From Ahniella sp. (GTDB taxonomy: Bacteria > Pseudomonadota > Gammaproteobacteria > Xanthomonadales > Ahniellaceae), in assembly GCA_016712105.1 (NCBI GenBank), contig JADJRU010000006.1, positions 1 to 23,103 of the forward strand: a stretch of 23,103 nt of DNA, written 5' to 3'. Below the pieces are notes generated by a model. That model ran no database searches and was not told the DNA's origin. It worked only from the letters and a program-made list of their open reading frames with translations. This document shows, piece by piece, positions 8,001 to 15,274 of the stretch. Made by a program: the position numbers and the translations under genes. How positions within the stretch are numbered: the stretch's first letter is position 1; each line of letters starts with the position of its first letter.

Positions 8001-8725
8001 GTCAGGTGCTCCCGTTTGCGCTGCGCGAAGGCGCCCGCATACAGATCGAGAAATTCGTGCCAGAGCGAATCGAATGTCGCCAGGGTTCGGTTTGCTTTCA
8101 GCTTCAACAGCGAGCGCTCCAGTCGTTCGAGGTTGGCCTCGCGCCATACCAGGCGAGGTGCACGGTTTTCGGCACGATCGAAGTCGATGATCCAGGCTTG
8201 AGCCTGATCATCGACCAGGACATTGTGCGCATTCAGATCAGCGTGCCAGACGCCGGCGTGGTGCATGTCGGCGATGGCTGCAGCGATGGAATCCCACGGT
8301 ATCCGGTCTGGCGCCTGCGTCAGCAAGGCGGCGAGGCTGGTCGTCGCATCGATTTCGGCGGTGAGCAGGTCGGCCCGGTAGATCAAACCCTGCCGCTGCA
8401 CACGCGCCATCAACGGGTGGGGCACCCGCAAGCCGCGGTGACGCAAATCCGCCAGCAGTCGGAACTCCAGCGCTGCGCGACTGCGTTCGAAACCGCTGAA
8501 CCAATAACGATCGCCCAGAACGACGGCAATACGCCCACCACGCTGGTAATGACGGTGAACCGCAATTCCTGCATCCGTCCGCACGCGCCGAACCTGCCCA
8601 CGCCCCGCGCGCTGTTCGTCGAGCGCAGGGGTGCGGTCCAGCCAGTCGATCGATGGCGGGTTCGCAAACGCGGCGGGATCATGGATCATCCAGTCCGATC
8701 CGGATTGGTCGATTCGGGGCAACAA
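7997..8725 (-). CDS. kdkA: 3-deoxy-D-manno-octulosonic acid kinase (Kdo kinase)
   Basis: KdkA phosphorylates the inner Kdo residue of lipid A-Kdo at the 4-OH, using ATP at the inner face of the cytoplasmic membrane. The protein has a small-molecule-kinase fold. The catalytic loop reads GVWHADLNAHNVLVDD and the metal-binding segment WIIDFDRAE, as in KdkA/RfaP-type kinases. Upstream, HYQRGGRIAVVLGDRYWFSG fits the N-lobe and FERSRAALEFRLLADLRHRG a helix in the same lobe. The 242-residue length matches the family (about 240). The outer start at 8725 is a TTG, and the first in-frame ATG is at 8689 (MIHDPAAFANPPS); either could be used. It is the first gene of the run that continues into the MBL and moa genes, and it diverges from the heptosyltransferase-like gene. 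The frame is intact. Confidence 0.88.
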   Translation of the reverse strand: MLPRIDQSGSDWMIHDPAAFANPPSIDWLDRTPALDEQRAGRGQVRRVRTDAGIAVHRHYQRGGRIAVVLGDRYWFSGFERSRAALEFRLLADLRHRGLRVPHPLMARVQRQGLIYRADLLTAEIDATTSLAALLTQAPDRIPWDSIAAAIADMHHAGVWHADLNAHNVLVDDQAQAWIIDFDRAENRAPRLVWREANLERLERSLLKLKANRTLATFDSLWHEFLDLYAGAFAQRKREHLT

Positions 8726-8870
8726 AGTGGGCTCGCATTGGGCAGGAGCTCAAATTGTGGCCGATCGACCGCGAAGTTTCATCAAGGACTATCATGGGGG
8801 TTGGCCATGGCAAGCAACACGCCGTGCGTGCTATCTATCGACGAACGCCTGTCCCGACCTGGTTTCGACC

Positions 8871-9929
8871 ATGCAATCCGATCCAAACATCTGCCTGTTC
8901 CGCCTGTCTGCCCTCGGTGATGTCGTCCATGCCCTGGCATTGATCCGCCGGCTGCAGGATGGTTTGACTGGCGCCCGCTTGAGTTGGGTCATTGGCAAAT
9001 TCGAGCAGAAGCTGGTGGGTGATGTGGCGGGGGTAGAGTTTCTGCCTATCGACAAGAAGCGGGGCTTGCCGGCTCGTGCCGAATTGCGTGCGGCTTTGGC
9101 CGGGCGGCACTTCGACGCGCTGCTGCTGGCCCAGGTGGCGCTGCGAGCGGGTTTGTTTGCGTCGGTGATTCCGGCGCGTCGGCGGATCGGCTACGACTGG
9201 CCGCGATCCAAGGAGTTGCATAGCCTGTTCATCAATGAACGGATCAAAGCCTCGGGCGGCTTCCAGCATGTGCACGAGTTGCTCCAAGGGTTCGCCGATG
9301 TCCTGGGTGTTCCGCAAACCCCCACACGCTGGGATCTGCCGGTCCCTGCCGAGGCACACGAGTTTGCGGCCCAACATTTGCCGGGTAGTCAGCCGACCTT
9401 GATCATCAGTGCGTGCAGCAGTCATCGCCTGCGGAATTGGCATGCGCGGGGTTATGCCGCCGTAGCGGATCATGCGATTCGTCGTCACGGCTTGCGTGTG
9501 GCCTTGTGTGGTGGTCCGAGTGCCATCGAACGTGAAATGGCCGACGACATCAAGGCCGAGTGTGGCGAACCATTGATCGATCTGGTCGGGAAGGACACGC
9601 TGAAACGGGCATTGGCTCTGATGCAGCGTTCGATCGGCGTATTGACGCCGGACTCAGGTCCGATGCACATGGCCAATGCGCTGGGTGTGCCGGTGCTTGG
9701 GTTGCATGCGGCTACGGACAGCCGGCGCAGTGGTCCGTATCGTGCTCTGCGTTACACCGTCGATGCTTTTCCGCAGGCCTGTGACCGATTCCTGAAGCGT
9801 CCACATGCGGAAACGCCCTGGGGCACGAAGATCGAAAAGCCCGGTGTGATGGACCTGATCGAAGTGGATGCGGTGCTGGAAAAGCTGGACCTGCTGATGG
9901 CGGATCGGGCGAATGGCCTTCAGGGATGA
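8871..9929 (+). CDS. glycosyltransferase family 9, heptosyltransferase I-like
   Basis: Family 9 glycosyltransferases add heptose from ADP-heptose to Kdo or core heptose during LPS core synthesis. The N-terminal motif CLFRLSALGDVVHALALIRR carries the conserved GD. The C-terminal nucleotide-sugar site reads GVLTPDSGPMHMANALGVPV followed by LGLHAATDSRRSGPY. IISACSSHRLRNWHARGYAA fits the segment that opens the C-terminal Rossmann domain. The 352-residue length is usual. I start at ATG 8871 (MQSDPNICLFRLS) because the conserved domain begins eight residues later; the open frame upstream is not family-like and runs into the kdkA region. No strong Shine-Dalgarno is visible. The WaaC type is more likely than WaaF, given the neighbouring Kdo kinase, but this is inference. 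The frame is intact. Confidence 0.88.
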   Translation: MQSDPNICLFRLSALGDVVHALALIRRLQDGLTGARLSWVIGKFEQKLVGDVAGVEFLPIDKKRGLPARAELRAALAGRHFDALLLAQVALRAGLFASVIPARRRIGYDWPRSKELHSLFINERIKASGGFQHVHELLQGFADVLGVPQTPTRWDLPVPAEAHEFAAQHLPGSQPTLIISACSSHRLRNWHARGYAAVADHAIRRHGLRVALCGGPSAIEREMADDIKAECGEPLIDLVGKDTLKRALALMQRSIGVLTPDSGPMHMANALGVPVLGLHAATDSRRSGPYRALRYTVDAFPQACDRFLKRPHAETPWGTKIEKPGVMDLIEVDAVLEKLDLLMADRANGLQG

Positions 9930-9995
9930 TTGCCGGGCAACCGACCTTTTGGGCTGGCCATAACCTGGAACCTTTGCGCGTCCTTGCTTCAACTT

Positions 9996-10070
9996 CCGTC
10001 ATTCCCGCGAAAGCGGGAATCCACGGGATTGCGGCATCAAGTGGATTCCCGCTTTCGCGGGAATGACGGG
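9996..10070. repeat. REP-like inverted repeat, possible bidirectional terminator
   Basis: Two arms in opposite orientation (about 9996-10022 and 10043-10070) carry CGTCATTCCCGCGAAAGCGG and its reverse complement, separated by about 20 bases. Each arm contains its own palindrome (ATTCCCGC-GAAA-GCGGGAAT). This is a dispersed proteobacterial repeat type common in GC-rich genomes. It lies between the convergent heptosyltransferase-like and tsaC genes, where a stable hairpin could end or protect both transcripts. No long T-run follows. Confidence 0.85.
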
Positions 10071-10080
10071 GAAGGGTGTT

Positions 10081-11088
10081 TCACCGAAACGGCCGATCAA
10101 CTGCCTTCGATATCCTGATCACGCGCGGTTGCTGCACGTTGCAGCCGGTCGCGCACTGCGCCCATGATGCATCGGCGGGTGGTGCCTCAATGAGGATCCG
10201 GTCCGCGCCTTCGATGTCGAGCATGCGCAACGCGGCATACAGATGCCGCGCATAACCTTCCGCATCGGCGGGTAATCCAAGGCCTTGCATCGACGAGGGC
10301 AGGGGGCCGATCGACAACACGCGTGCGGTTTCGTCGTCGGCGTGGAGTTCACGATATCGGGCGGGCAGGCGGGACCGGTCGACCAGTTCCGTGCTGGTAC
10401 GTGGCGCATAGTGCGAGGCCAGTGAGCCCGAGACACGCGGCGAGGCGCCAGCAGCGGGCTCCGTTGTGGTGAAAACATCCGGTCCCAGTATCGCCTCGAT
10501 CTCCGCTGGGGCAATCCGGCCGGGGCGAAGGATTCGTGGCTTTGGCCCGGACAGATCCACGATCGTCGATTCGATGCCGACCTGGCAAGGTCCGCCGTCC
10601 AGCACCACCGGCACGGCATCACCAAATTCGTCGCGAACATGCTGCGCCGTAGTCGGGCTGACGTGGCCAAAACGGTTGGCAGACGGCGCGGCCAGTCCAC
10701 CGCCAAACGCGCGCAGGACTGCCTGCGCCCAAGGATGGGATGGCACCCGCACACCAACCGTGTCCTGACCGCCGGTGACCAGATCGGACACGTCCGGCTT
10801 GCGCTTCAGGATCAGGGTCATCGGGCCTGGCCAGAACGCATCAGCGAGCCTGAGTGCGGCAGCCGGGATGTCGACAGCCCAGTGTTCCAGTTGACTTACA
10901 TCGGCCACGTGCACGATCAGCGGGTGATCGGCGGGCCGACCCTTGGTCGCAAAGATACGGGCGAGGGCTTGTGTATTCCGCGCGTCACCGGCGAGACCAT
11001 AAACAGTCTCGGTCGGCAAGCCGACGAGGTCGCCGCGTTTGAGCGCGGCAACCGCTTCGTCGATTTCGTCGGCGCGGATCGGCAGCAT
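10081..11088 (-). CDS. tsaC: L-threonylcarbamoyladenylate synthase, Sua5 type
   Basis: The enzyme makes threonylcarbamoyl-AMP from threonine, bicarbonate and ATP for the t6A modification at position 37 of ANN-decoding tRNAs. YrdC-domain motifs in order: LVGLPTETVYGLAGDA, then FATKGRPADHPLIVHV, FWPGPMTLILKRKP, TVGVRVPSHPWAQAVL and LAAPSANRFGHVSPTTAQHV. After about residue 210 a linker and a Sua5 C-terminal domain follow (SGSLASHYAPRTSTELVDRS), so this is the long Sua5 form, 335 residues, rather than short TsaC. The start ATG at 11088 overlaps the ppa stop (TGATG). The frame also runs open upstream into ppa sequence, giving a false 560-residue fusion that comes from an indel in ppa. The frame itself is intact. 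Confidence 0.92.
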   Translation of the reverse strand: MLPIRADEIDEAVAALKRGDLVGLPTETVYGLAGDARNTQALARIFATKGRPADHPLIVHVADVSQLEHWAVDIPAAALRLADAFWPGPMTLILKRKPDVSDLVTGGQDTVGVRVPSHPWAQAVLRAFGGGLAAPSANRFGHVSPTTAQHVRDEFGDAVPVVLDGGPCQVGIESTIVDLSGPKPRILRPGRIAPAEIEAILGPDVFTTTEPAAGASPRVSGSLASHYAPRTSTELVDRSRLPARYRELHADDETARVLSIGPLPSSMQGLGLPADAEGYARHLYAALRMLDIEGADRILIEAPPADASWAQCATGCNVQQPRVIRISKAVDRPFR

Positions 11089-11634
11089 CAGAAATGCGGT
11101 TTGTCCGGGCTGGCCTGGAATCGTTCGACCGACTTCATGATTTCGGCTTCTGCTTCGGCCGGGCCACTCCAGCCATCCACCTTTCCACTTGCCCTTCTCG
11201 AGGTCCTTGTAGTGCTCGAAGAAGTGCTGGATGCGATCCTTGGTCAGATCGGGCAGATCGTCGATTGTCTTGACGTTGTCGTAGGCCGGAAACACCTTGC
11301 TGACCGGTACGGCGATGATCTTGGTGTCTTCACCCGCTTCATCGATCATGTTCAGCATGCCGATCGGCCGCACGCGGATCACACAGCCCGGTACCAAAGG
11401 CAGCGGCATCACCACCAGGACGTCGGCTGGATCGCCATCTCCCGAAAGTGTGTGCGGGATATAGCCGTAGTTGCACGGATACCGCATGGGCGTGGTCAGG
11501 ACGCGGTCGACAAAAATGGCGCCGGATGCCTTGTCGACTTCGTACTTCACCGGTTCGGCATTCATCGGAATTTCGATGATGACGTTGACGTCGTGCGGCA
11601 CGTCCTTGCCGGTGGTGACCAGATCGAGTCCCAT
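11088..11634 (-). CDS. ppa: inorganic pyrophosphatase, family I (one frameshift near the 3' end)
   Basis: Ppa hydrolyses pyrophosphate to phosphate and drives polymer-forming reactions forward. The start ATG at 11634 (MGLDLVTTGKDVPHDVNVII) has a GGAG seven bases upstream. Signature elements: EIPMNAEPVKYEVDKASGAI, RYPCNYGYIPHTLSGDGDPA with the metal-binding DGDPAD, and FFEHYKDLEKGKW. One extra G near 11185 pushes the reading into the tsaC frame. Without it the end reads VDGWSGPAEAEAEIMKSVER, then FQASPDKPHF and stop at 11088, the expected family C-terminus. The repaired length of about 181 residues is normal for the soluble bacterial hexameric enzyme. The gene probably shares a transcript with tsaC. 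Confidence 0.93.
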
Positions 11635-11696
11635 GGTGTTGCTCCAGAATATAAAGTTGATGAGCCCGAGTGTAATCAGGACTGGAAAGCAATTAC

Positions 11697-12211
11697 TCAA
11701 TCCCAGGCCAGGGCCGGGTCGAGGAAGAACATGCGCTTCCAGCTTTCGCGCGCCGGACGCCAATGCCAGGGCAGCGGCAACAGGCTCAGTTTCGTGTAAT
11801 GGAGGTGTGGTGCCTTGCCGCGTGCGTTGCCGGAATCGCCGACCGTCCCCACGACATCACCGCGTGAGACAAAAAAACCGGCCGATTCATCGATGGTGTC
11901 GAGATGCGCGAAGTAGTGCAGACGCCATTTCGGTCCGAGCACCAAAACCACGTTCCCGCCGCGTTTCAGCGTGCCCCGGTAGACCACAATCCTTCCACAG
12001 GGCTCACTGCGGCGCGACCGCGCGGCGCAAAAACGTCGATGCCCTTGTGGGTGCCGGATTCGCCCCACGGGAAATACCAAAAGGATTCCGGATTGAAGTC
12101 ATTGCGCGTGGCGCGCTCGACCGGCATCAATGCCGATTCCGGCCACAGACAAGGCAACAACACGACGAGAAGGCAAGCCAGGAGGAAACGACGGAATCGC
12201 CCGGGCTTCAT
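11697..12211 (-). CDS. secreted M23-family metallopeptidase (one frameshift)
   Basis: This is a short LytM-type zinc peptidase, likely acting on peptidoglycan in the periplasm. The N-terminus MKPGRFRRFLLACLLVVLLP is a signal peptide with an Arg-rich n-region and hydrophobic core. The first metal motif is THKGIDVFAPRG (HxxxD). An indel near 11994 shifts the frame, and the second half reads VVYRGTLKRGGNVVLVLGPK, LHYFAHLDTIDES and KAPHLHYTKLS with the HxH motif. The repaired length is about 171 residues, close to a bare catalytic domain without LysM or coiled coil. Whether it is an active hydrolase or a divisome activator cannot be told, though the zinc ligands appear complete. Its ATG overlaps the TonB-like gene stop (ATGA). 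Confidence 0.88.
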
Positions 12212-13071
12212 TGGCCGCGCACCACGCTGCCAGTGAGGAACTGCACCGTGCGCGTGATGTGCAGTACATCGATCTGTTCATCGGATTGAGGAAGCGGTGC
12301 AAACGGAGCGCCGGTTTCGACGATACGAATCGCCGCCTGGTCGAGGAATTCATGGCCACTGGGTGTGATCATTTCCACCGATTCGAGTGTGCCGTCGCGG
12401 CGCACGGCAGCAGTGACGACCACTTGCCCGGTGATTTTCCGGCGCGCCGCTTCTTCAGGGAAGTTCAGGGCGCCGATTCGCTCGATTTTGGCGACCCAGG
12501 CGCGCATGTAGGACGCATAGGCGTACTCGCGGGTGTTTGCCGAGATGAACTTGCGTCGTGGGCGCTTTGCGTATTGCTCGCGTTGGCGATCCACTTCCGC
12601 AGCCAGTTGCGCCATTTCGAGGCTTCGTTCAATCAATTCCTGTGCAGTCAGTGCGTCGAGTTTGGGTACCTCGCGCTGTTGTTCGGTGATCGGCTTGACC
12701 TGGAAGTCGGCATTCTTGCCGCCGGTGAGCACGGCTCGGGGTGTCGCTTCCTGCGGTTTCGGTGCGCCGGCCTTTTGTGGCAGCGGCGCCAGACCCGGAC
12801 GTGCCTTGGGGATCGGGCTGGTTTCCGGTTGTCGCGGTCGACTGCTCTTTTCCGATTCGCCGCCGCCTTTTTGGTTGGCGTTGGCCAGGAAGTCGGCGTC
12901 CTTGGGTTTCTGGGCGCTCGACGCTTGCACCAGGATCACGTCCAGACTCGGCATCGAGTCGGCCGGTTGCTCGTACGTGAAGGAGATGCCGAGGATCAGC
13001 ACGGCATGGACGATCACCGAGAACAGCATGGTGACGCGCAGGCGTTCCTCGGCGCTGATCGATTGGCTCAT
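12208..13071 (-). CDS. energy transducer TonB-like protein
   Basis: A single N-terminal membrane helix (residues about 13-31, TMLFSVIVHAVLILGISF) is followed by a long periplasmic Pro/Lys/Gln-rich stretch (KPKDADFLANANQKGGGESE, then PKARPGLAPLPQKAGAPKPQ), a charged helix, and a C-terminal TonB domain: GQVVVTAAVRRDGTLESVEM, then LDQAAIRIVETGAPFAPLP. I use the ATG at 13071 (MSQSISAEERLRVTM), since it overlaps the gshB stop; the longer frame to 13122 lies in gshB. The length is about 287 residues. In Xanthomonadales a TonB-family gene commonly follows gshB near pilG. No exbB or exbD is adjacent, so its motor partner and cargo receptors are unknown. The frame is intact. Confidence 0.88.
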   Translation of the reverse strand: MSQSISAEERLRVTMLFSVIVHAVLILGISFTYEQPADSMPSLDVILVQASSAQKPKDADFLANANQKGGGESEKSSRPRQPETSPIPKARPGLAPLPQKAGAPKPQEATPRAVLTGGKNADFQVKPITEQQREVPKLDALTAQELIERSLEMAQLAAEVDRQREQYAKRPRRKFISANTREYAYASYMRAWVAKIERIGALNFPEEAARRKITGQVVVTAAVRRDGTLESVEMITPSGHEFLDQAAIRIVETGAPFAPLPQSDEQIDVLHITRTVQFLTGSVVRGQ

Positions 13072-14018
13072 CGGCCGATCCGTTGGTCGATGTGGTCGAA
13101 CAGGAGGCTGGCGATGTTGCAATCGGTCTGGTCGTGGATTTCCCCGGATGCAGGTCGGGCTGGTGACATTGATTTCGGTCAGATACGTTTACCGATCACG
13201 TCCAATCCGACGAAGATAAGCCCCAATCGCCGAAGTTCAGGGGCCACAGCCGCCGCAATCTCGCGCTCGCGGGCGCCGATTGGCTGCGCTACGCCCTTGC
13301 CGCCGCGGGCCAGATTGCCGCGAAAGTCGTCGCCTTGCGGGATTCGGGCCAGGCAATAAGGGGCCGGCTCACCATCAATCAGGAGCACTCGTTTGTCGCC
13401 CGAGCTGATTTCCGGGAGATAACGCTGTGCCAGGGCGTAGTTCCGTCCCGCGCCAATCAGGGTTTCCAGGATCACGTTGATGTTCGGGTCGCCGGCGCGG
13501 ACCCTGAAAATGGATCGGCCGGCCATGCCGTCGATCGGTTTCAGCACCACATCTCCTTGTTCCGCAATGAATTCCTTCAAGTCGGAAGGGTCGCGCGACA
13601 ACAGGCTGGGCGGGCACAATTCCGGGAAATGCAGCGCAAACAGCTTTTCGTTGCACTGGAGCAGGGCCGCGGGGTCATTGACCAGCGGGCGCTTTCCGGC
13701 CGGGAACCGCGCCCACAACAATTCGTGCATGAAGGTCTCGTCGACCGGCGGATCCTTGCGCAACAGCAGCACATCGAGATCGGCGACCGGGCTGCGCACA
13801 GGCGGCCCGAGCGTGAACCAGTCATGCTTCGAATCCCTGACGTCGAGTTCGCGCCAATGCGCGAATGCGCCGCCCGAGGCCCAGCCCAGCCCGGATTCGG
13901 TGGTGTAACGCAATGCAAATCCGCGAAGCTTTGCTTCCAACAGCATCGCGAAGGTGGAATCCTTGTACGGTCGGATCTGTTCGATGGGGTCCATCAGGAC
14001 GCCGAGGACGGGTTTCAT
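13068..14018 (-). CDS. gshB: glutathione synthetase (frameshifts near the 3' end)
   Basis: GshB ligates gamma-glutamylcysteine and glycine with ATP to give glutathione. The start ATG at 14018 (MKPVLGVLMDPIEQIRPYKD) matches the family N-terminus. DSTFAMLLEAKLRG, VLLLRKDPPVDETFM and PLVNDPAALLQCNEKLFALH follow. The ATP-grasp region is GDVVLKPIDGMAGRSIFRVR, with ALAQRYLPEISSGDKRVLLI and GLIFVGLDVIGKR after it. Two indels near 13182 and 13142 then interrupt it; repaired, it reads LTEINVTSPTCIREI and DQTDCNIASLLFDHIDQRIG to the stop at 13068. The length of about 316 residues is standard. The gene is first in a run with the TonB-like and M23 genes (ATGA junctions) and diverges from pilG. Confidence 0.95.
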
Positions 14019-14108
14019 GATTGATTCTGGCGCATTGGCAAATGTCAACAAGCATAGCGCCTTTGAATGCGACATTCTGTTGTTGTAGCGCGCACTTAGA
14101 GTATTTAC

Positions 14109-14137
14109 TTGACAGGTTTCTCGACGTTGGTTAAGAA
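14109..14137 (+). promoter_or_regulatory. candidate sigma70 promoter for the pilG operon
   Basis: A perfect TTGACA lies at 14109-14114. At the ideal 17-base spacing comes TAAGAA (14132-14137), which matches the -10 consensus only in part. It lies about 100 bases upstream of pilG in the divergent gshB/pilG spacer, in a plausible place. The poor -10 makes this a weak prediction. Confidence 0.35.
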
Positions 14138-14236
14138 GCTAAAAGCGCGTTCAAAGGCCGGTTTTCAGCCCATCGGGCGGGATGCCAGAACTGGATTCCG
14201 GCAACGAACATCGACCCAAACACCCATGGGGGTCAA

Positions 14237-14634
14237 ATGGAAGACCAAGCAAAGAAGGTTCATTGTCCGGATTGAAGGTCATGGTCATCGACGATTCGAA
14301 GACCATTCGCCGGACTGCAGAGACATTGTTGAAGAAGGAAGGTTGTGACGTGGTCACGGCGACTGACGGCTTTGAAGCACTGGCCAAGATCTCCGATGAG
14401 CGTCCGCAGATCATCTTCGTCGACATCATGATGCCGCGTCTGGACGGCTATCACACCTGTGCCCTGATCAAGAACAATCAGATGTTCAAGAACGTGCCGG
14501 TCATCATGCTGTCCTCGAAGGACGGCCTGTTCGACAAGGCGCGTGGCCGCATCGTCGGGTCCGAGCAATACCTGACCAAGCCCTTCACGCGCGAAGAATT
14601 GCTCGGCGCAATCCGCAAGCACGTCAACGTGTGA
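14237..14634 (+). CDS. pilG: twitching motility response regulator PilG
   Basis: PilG is a single-domain CheY-like regulator of the Pil-Chp pathway, phosphorylated by ChpA and promoting pilus extension. The receiver domain is complete: LKVMVIDDSKTIRRTAETLL with the acidic pocket, FVDIMMPRLDGYHTC with the phospho-accepting Asp, PVIMLSSKDGLFDKARGRIV, and YLTKPFTREELLGAI with the conserved Lys. The start is unsettled. ATG 14237 (MEDQAK) with a GGGGG just upstream suits the short family N-terminus but needs one indel near 14255. TTG 14263 (preceded by AGAAGG) and ATG 14182 are in frame without repair. The spacing and ChpA family context make PilG much more likely than a generic CheY. Confidence 0.92.
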
Positions 14635-14680
14635 GGGCAGGCATGAACAGCGCACACTCCGACTGCAAGGGAAGGGCCGC

Positions 14681-15228
14681 ATGAACGAGTCCGAGGCGAT
14701 GCTTTCGCCATTCGGAAACCTTGCTCGATTACGAGAACCGCAGCCTGTCGCATGTCGCCGGCCTCCCGGAGCAGATCGACGCGCCCGGCCTCTGGCGCGG
14801 CATCGCGTTCCGGCCAGGCGACGACTGCTGGCTTCGAGCACTCACGGAAGTCACGGAAATCCTGTCGTTCCCGGTCCTGACCGGTGCCTGGCGCCAAGCC
14901 ATGGCTGATGGGCGTGGCAAACGTGCGCGGCAACCTGGTGTCGGTCATCGACATCAAGTGTTTCGTCGAAGGCGAGCGATCGACCCACAACGAAAAGAGC
15001 CGCGTGCTGGTCATCCGCCAGCAAGGCAGCCTCGTCGGTCTGCTGGTCGACGAAATCCTCGTGCAGCCCGCATTCGTCGATGCGAACCTGCGCGAAGGCG
15101 AAGTCGAAGAAGACGAGCGTTATCGGCGCTACATCGATCGTTTCTACGAGACGAACAATGTGGTCTCAGGCATTTTCAGCATGGCGGCGCTGACGCGTAC
15201 ACCAGAATTTATTCAGGCGGCTGTATGA
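14681..15228 (+). CDS. pilI: CheW-like scaffold protein PilI (interrupted by frameshifts)
   Basis: PilI couples the receptor PilJ to the kinase ChpA. The start ATG at 14681 (MNESEAMLSPF) is the last of a cluster of candidate starts after pilG. An extra G near 14712 moves the frame to ETLLDYENRSLSHVAGLPEQ, then LWRGIAFRPGDDCWL and VTEILSFPVLT. A second break near 14885 leads to VPGAKPWLMGVANVRGNLVS, the CheW hallmark, followed by VIDIKCFVEGE, SRVLVIRQQGSLVGLLVDEI and NNVVSGIFSMAALTRTPEFI. The repaired length of about 182 residues is normal for PilI. No pilH gene lies between pilG and pilI, unlike the Pseudomonas aeruginosa order. Confidence 0.9.
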
Positions 15229-15274
15229 ACGGCAGCCATGGCGACAGTTTGATCGAAGGGGCGAGGTAACAGTT

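Noticed and set aside
8631..8870. An 80-codon N-terminal extension of the heptosyltransferase-like gene
   Set aside because: The sequence is not family-like and overlaps the kdkA 5' end on the other strand; the domain starts just after ATG 8871.
9996..10070. The two palindromic arms as the start of a CRISPR array
   Set aside because: There are only two copies, in opposite orientation, which is a REP-like inverted repeat and not direct repeats with spacers.
11648..11653. TATATT on the minus strand as a -10 box for ppa
   Set aside because: It lies only 13 bases from the ATG, so the transcript would lose the GGAG ribosome binding site, and no -35 box fits.
10081..11763. A single 560-codon frame joining Ppa and Sua5/TsaC
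   Set aside because: The true Ppa C-terminus and a TGATG junction are visible in the other frame; the fusion comes from one extra base.
14043..14048. TTGACA on the minus strand as the gshB -35 box
   Set aside because: At 17-base spacing the -10 would be ATCAAT directly against the ATG, implying a leaderless or truncated message.
14643..14684. A 13-codon open frame (MNSAHSDCKGRAA) between pilG and pilI whose stop overlaps the pilI ATG
   Set aside because: Too short and without a recognisable ribosome binding site or similarity; chance cannot be excluded.
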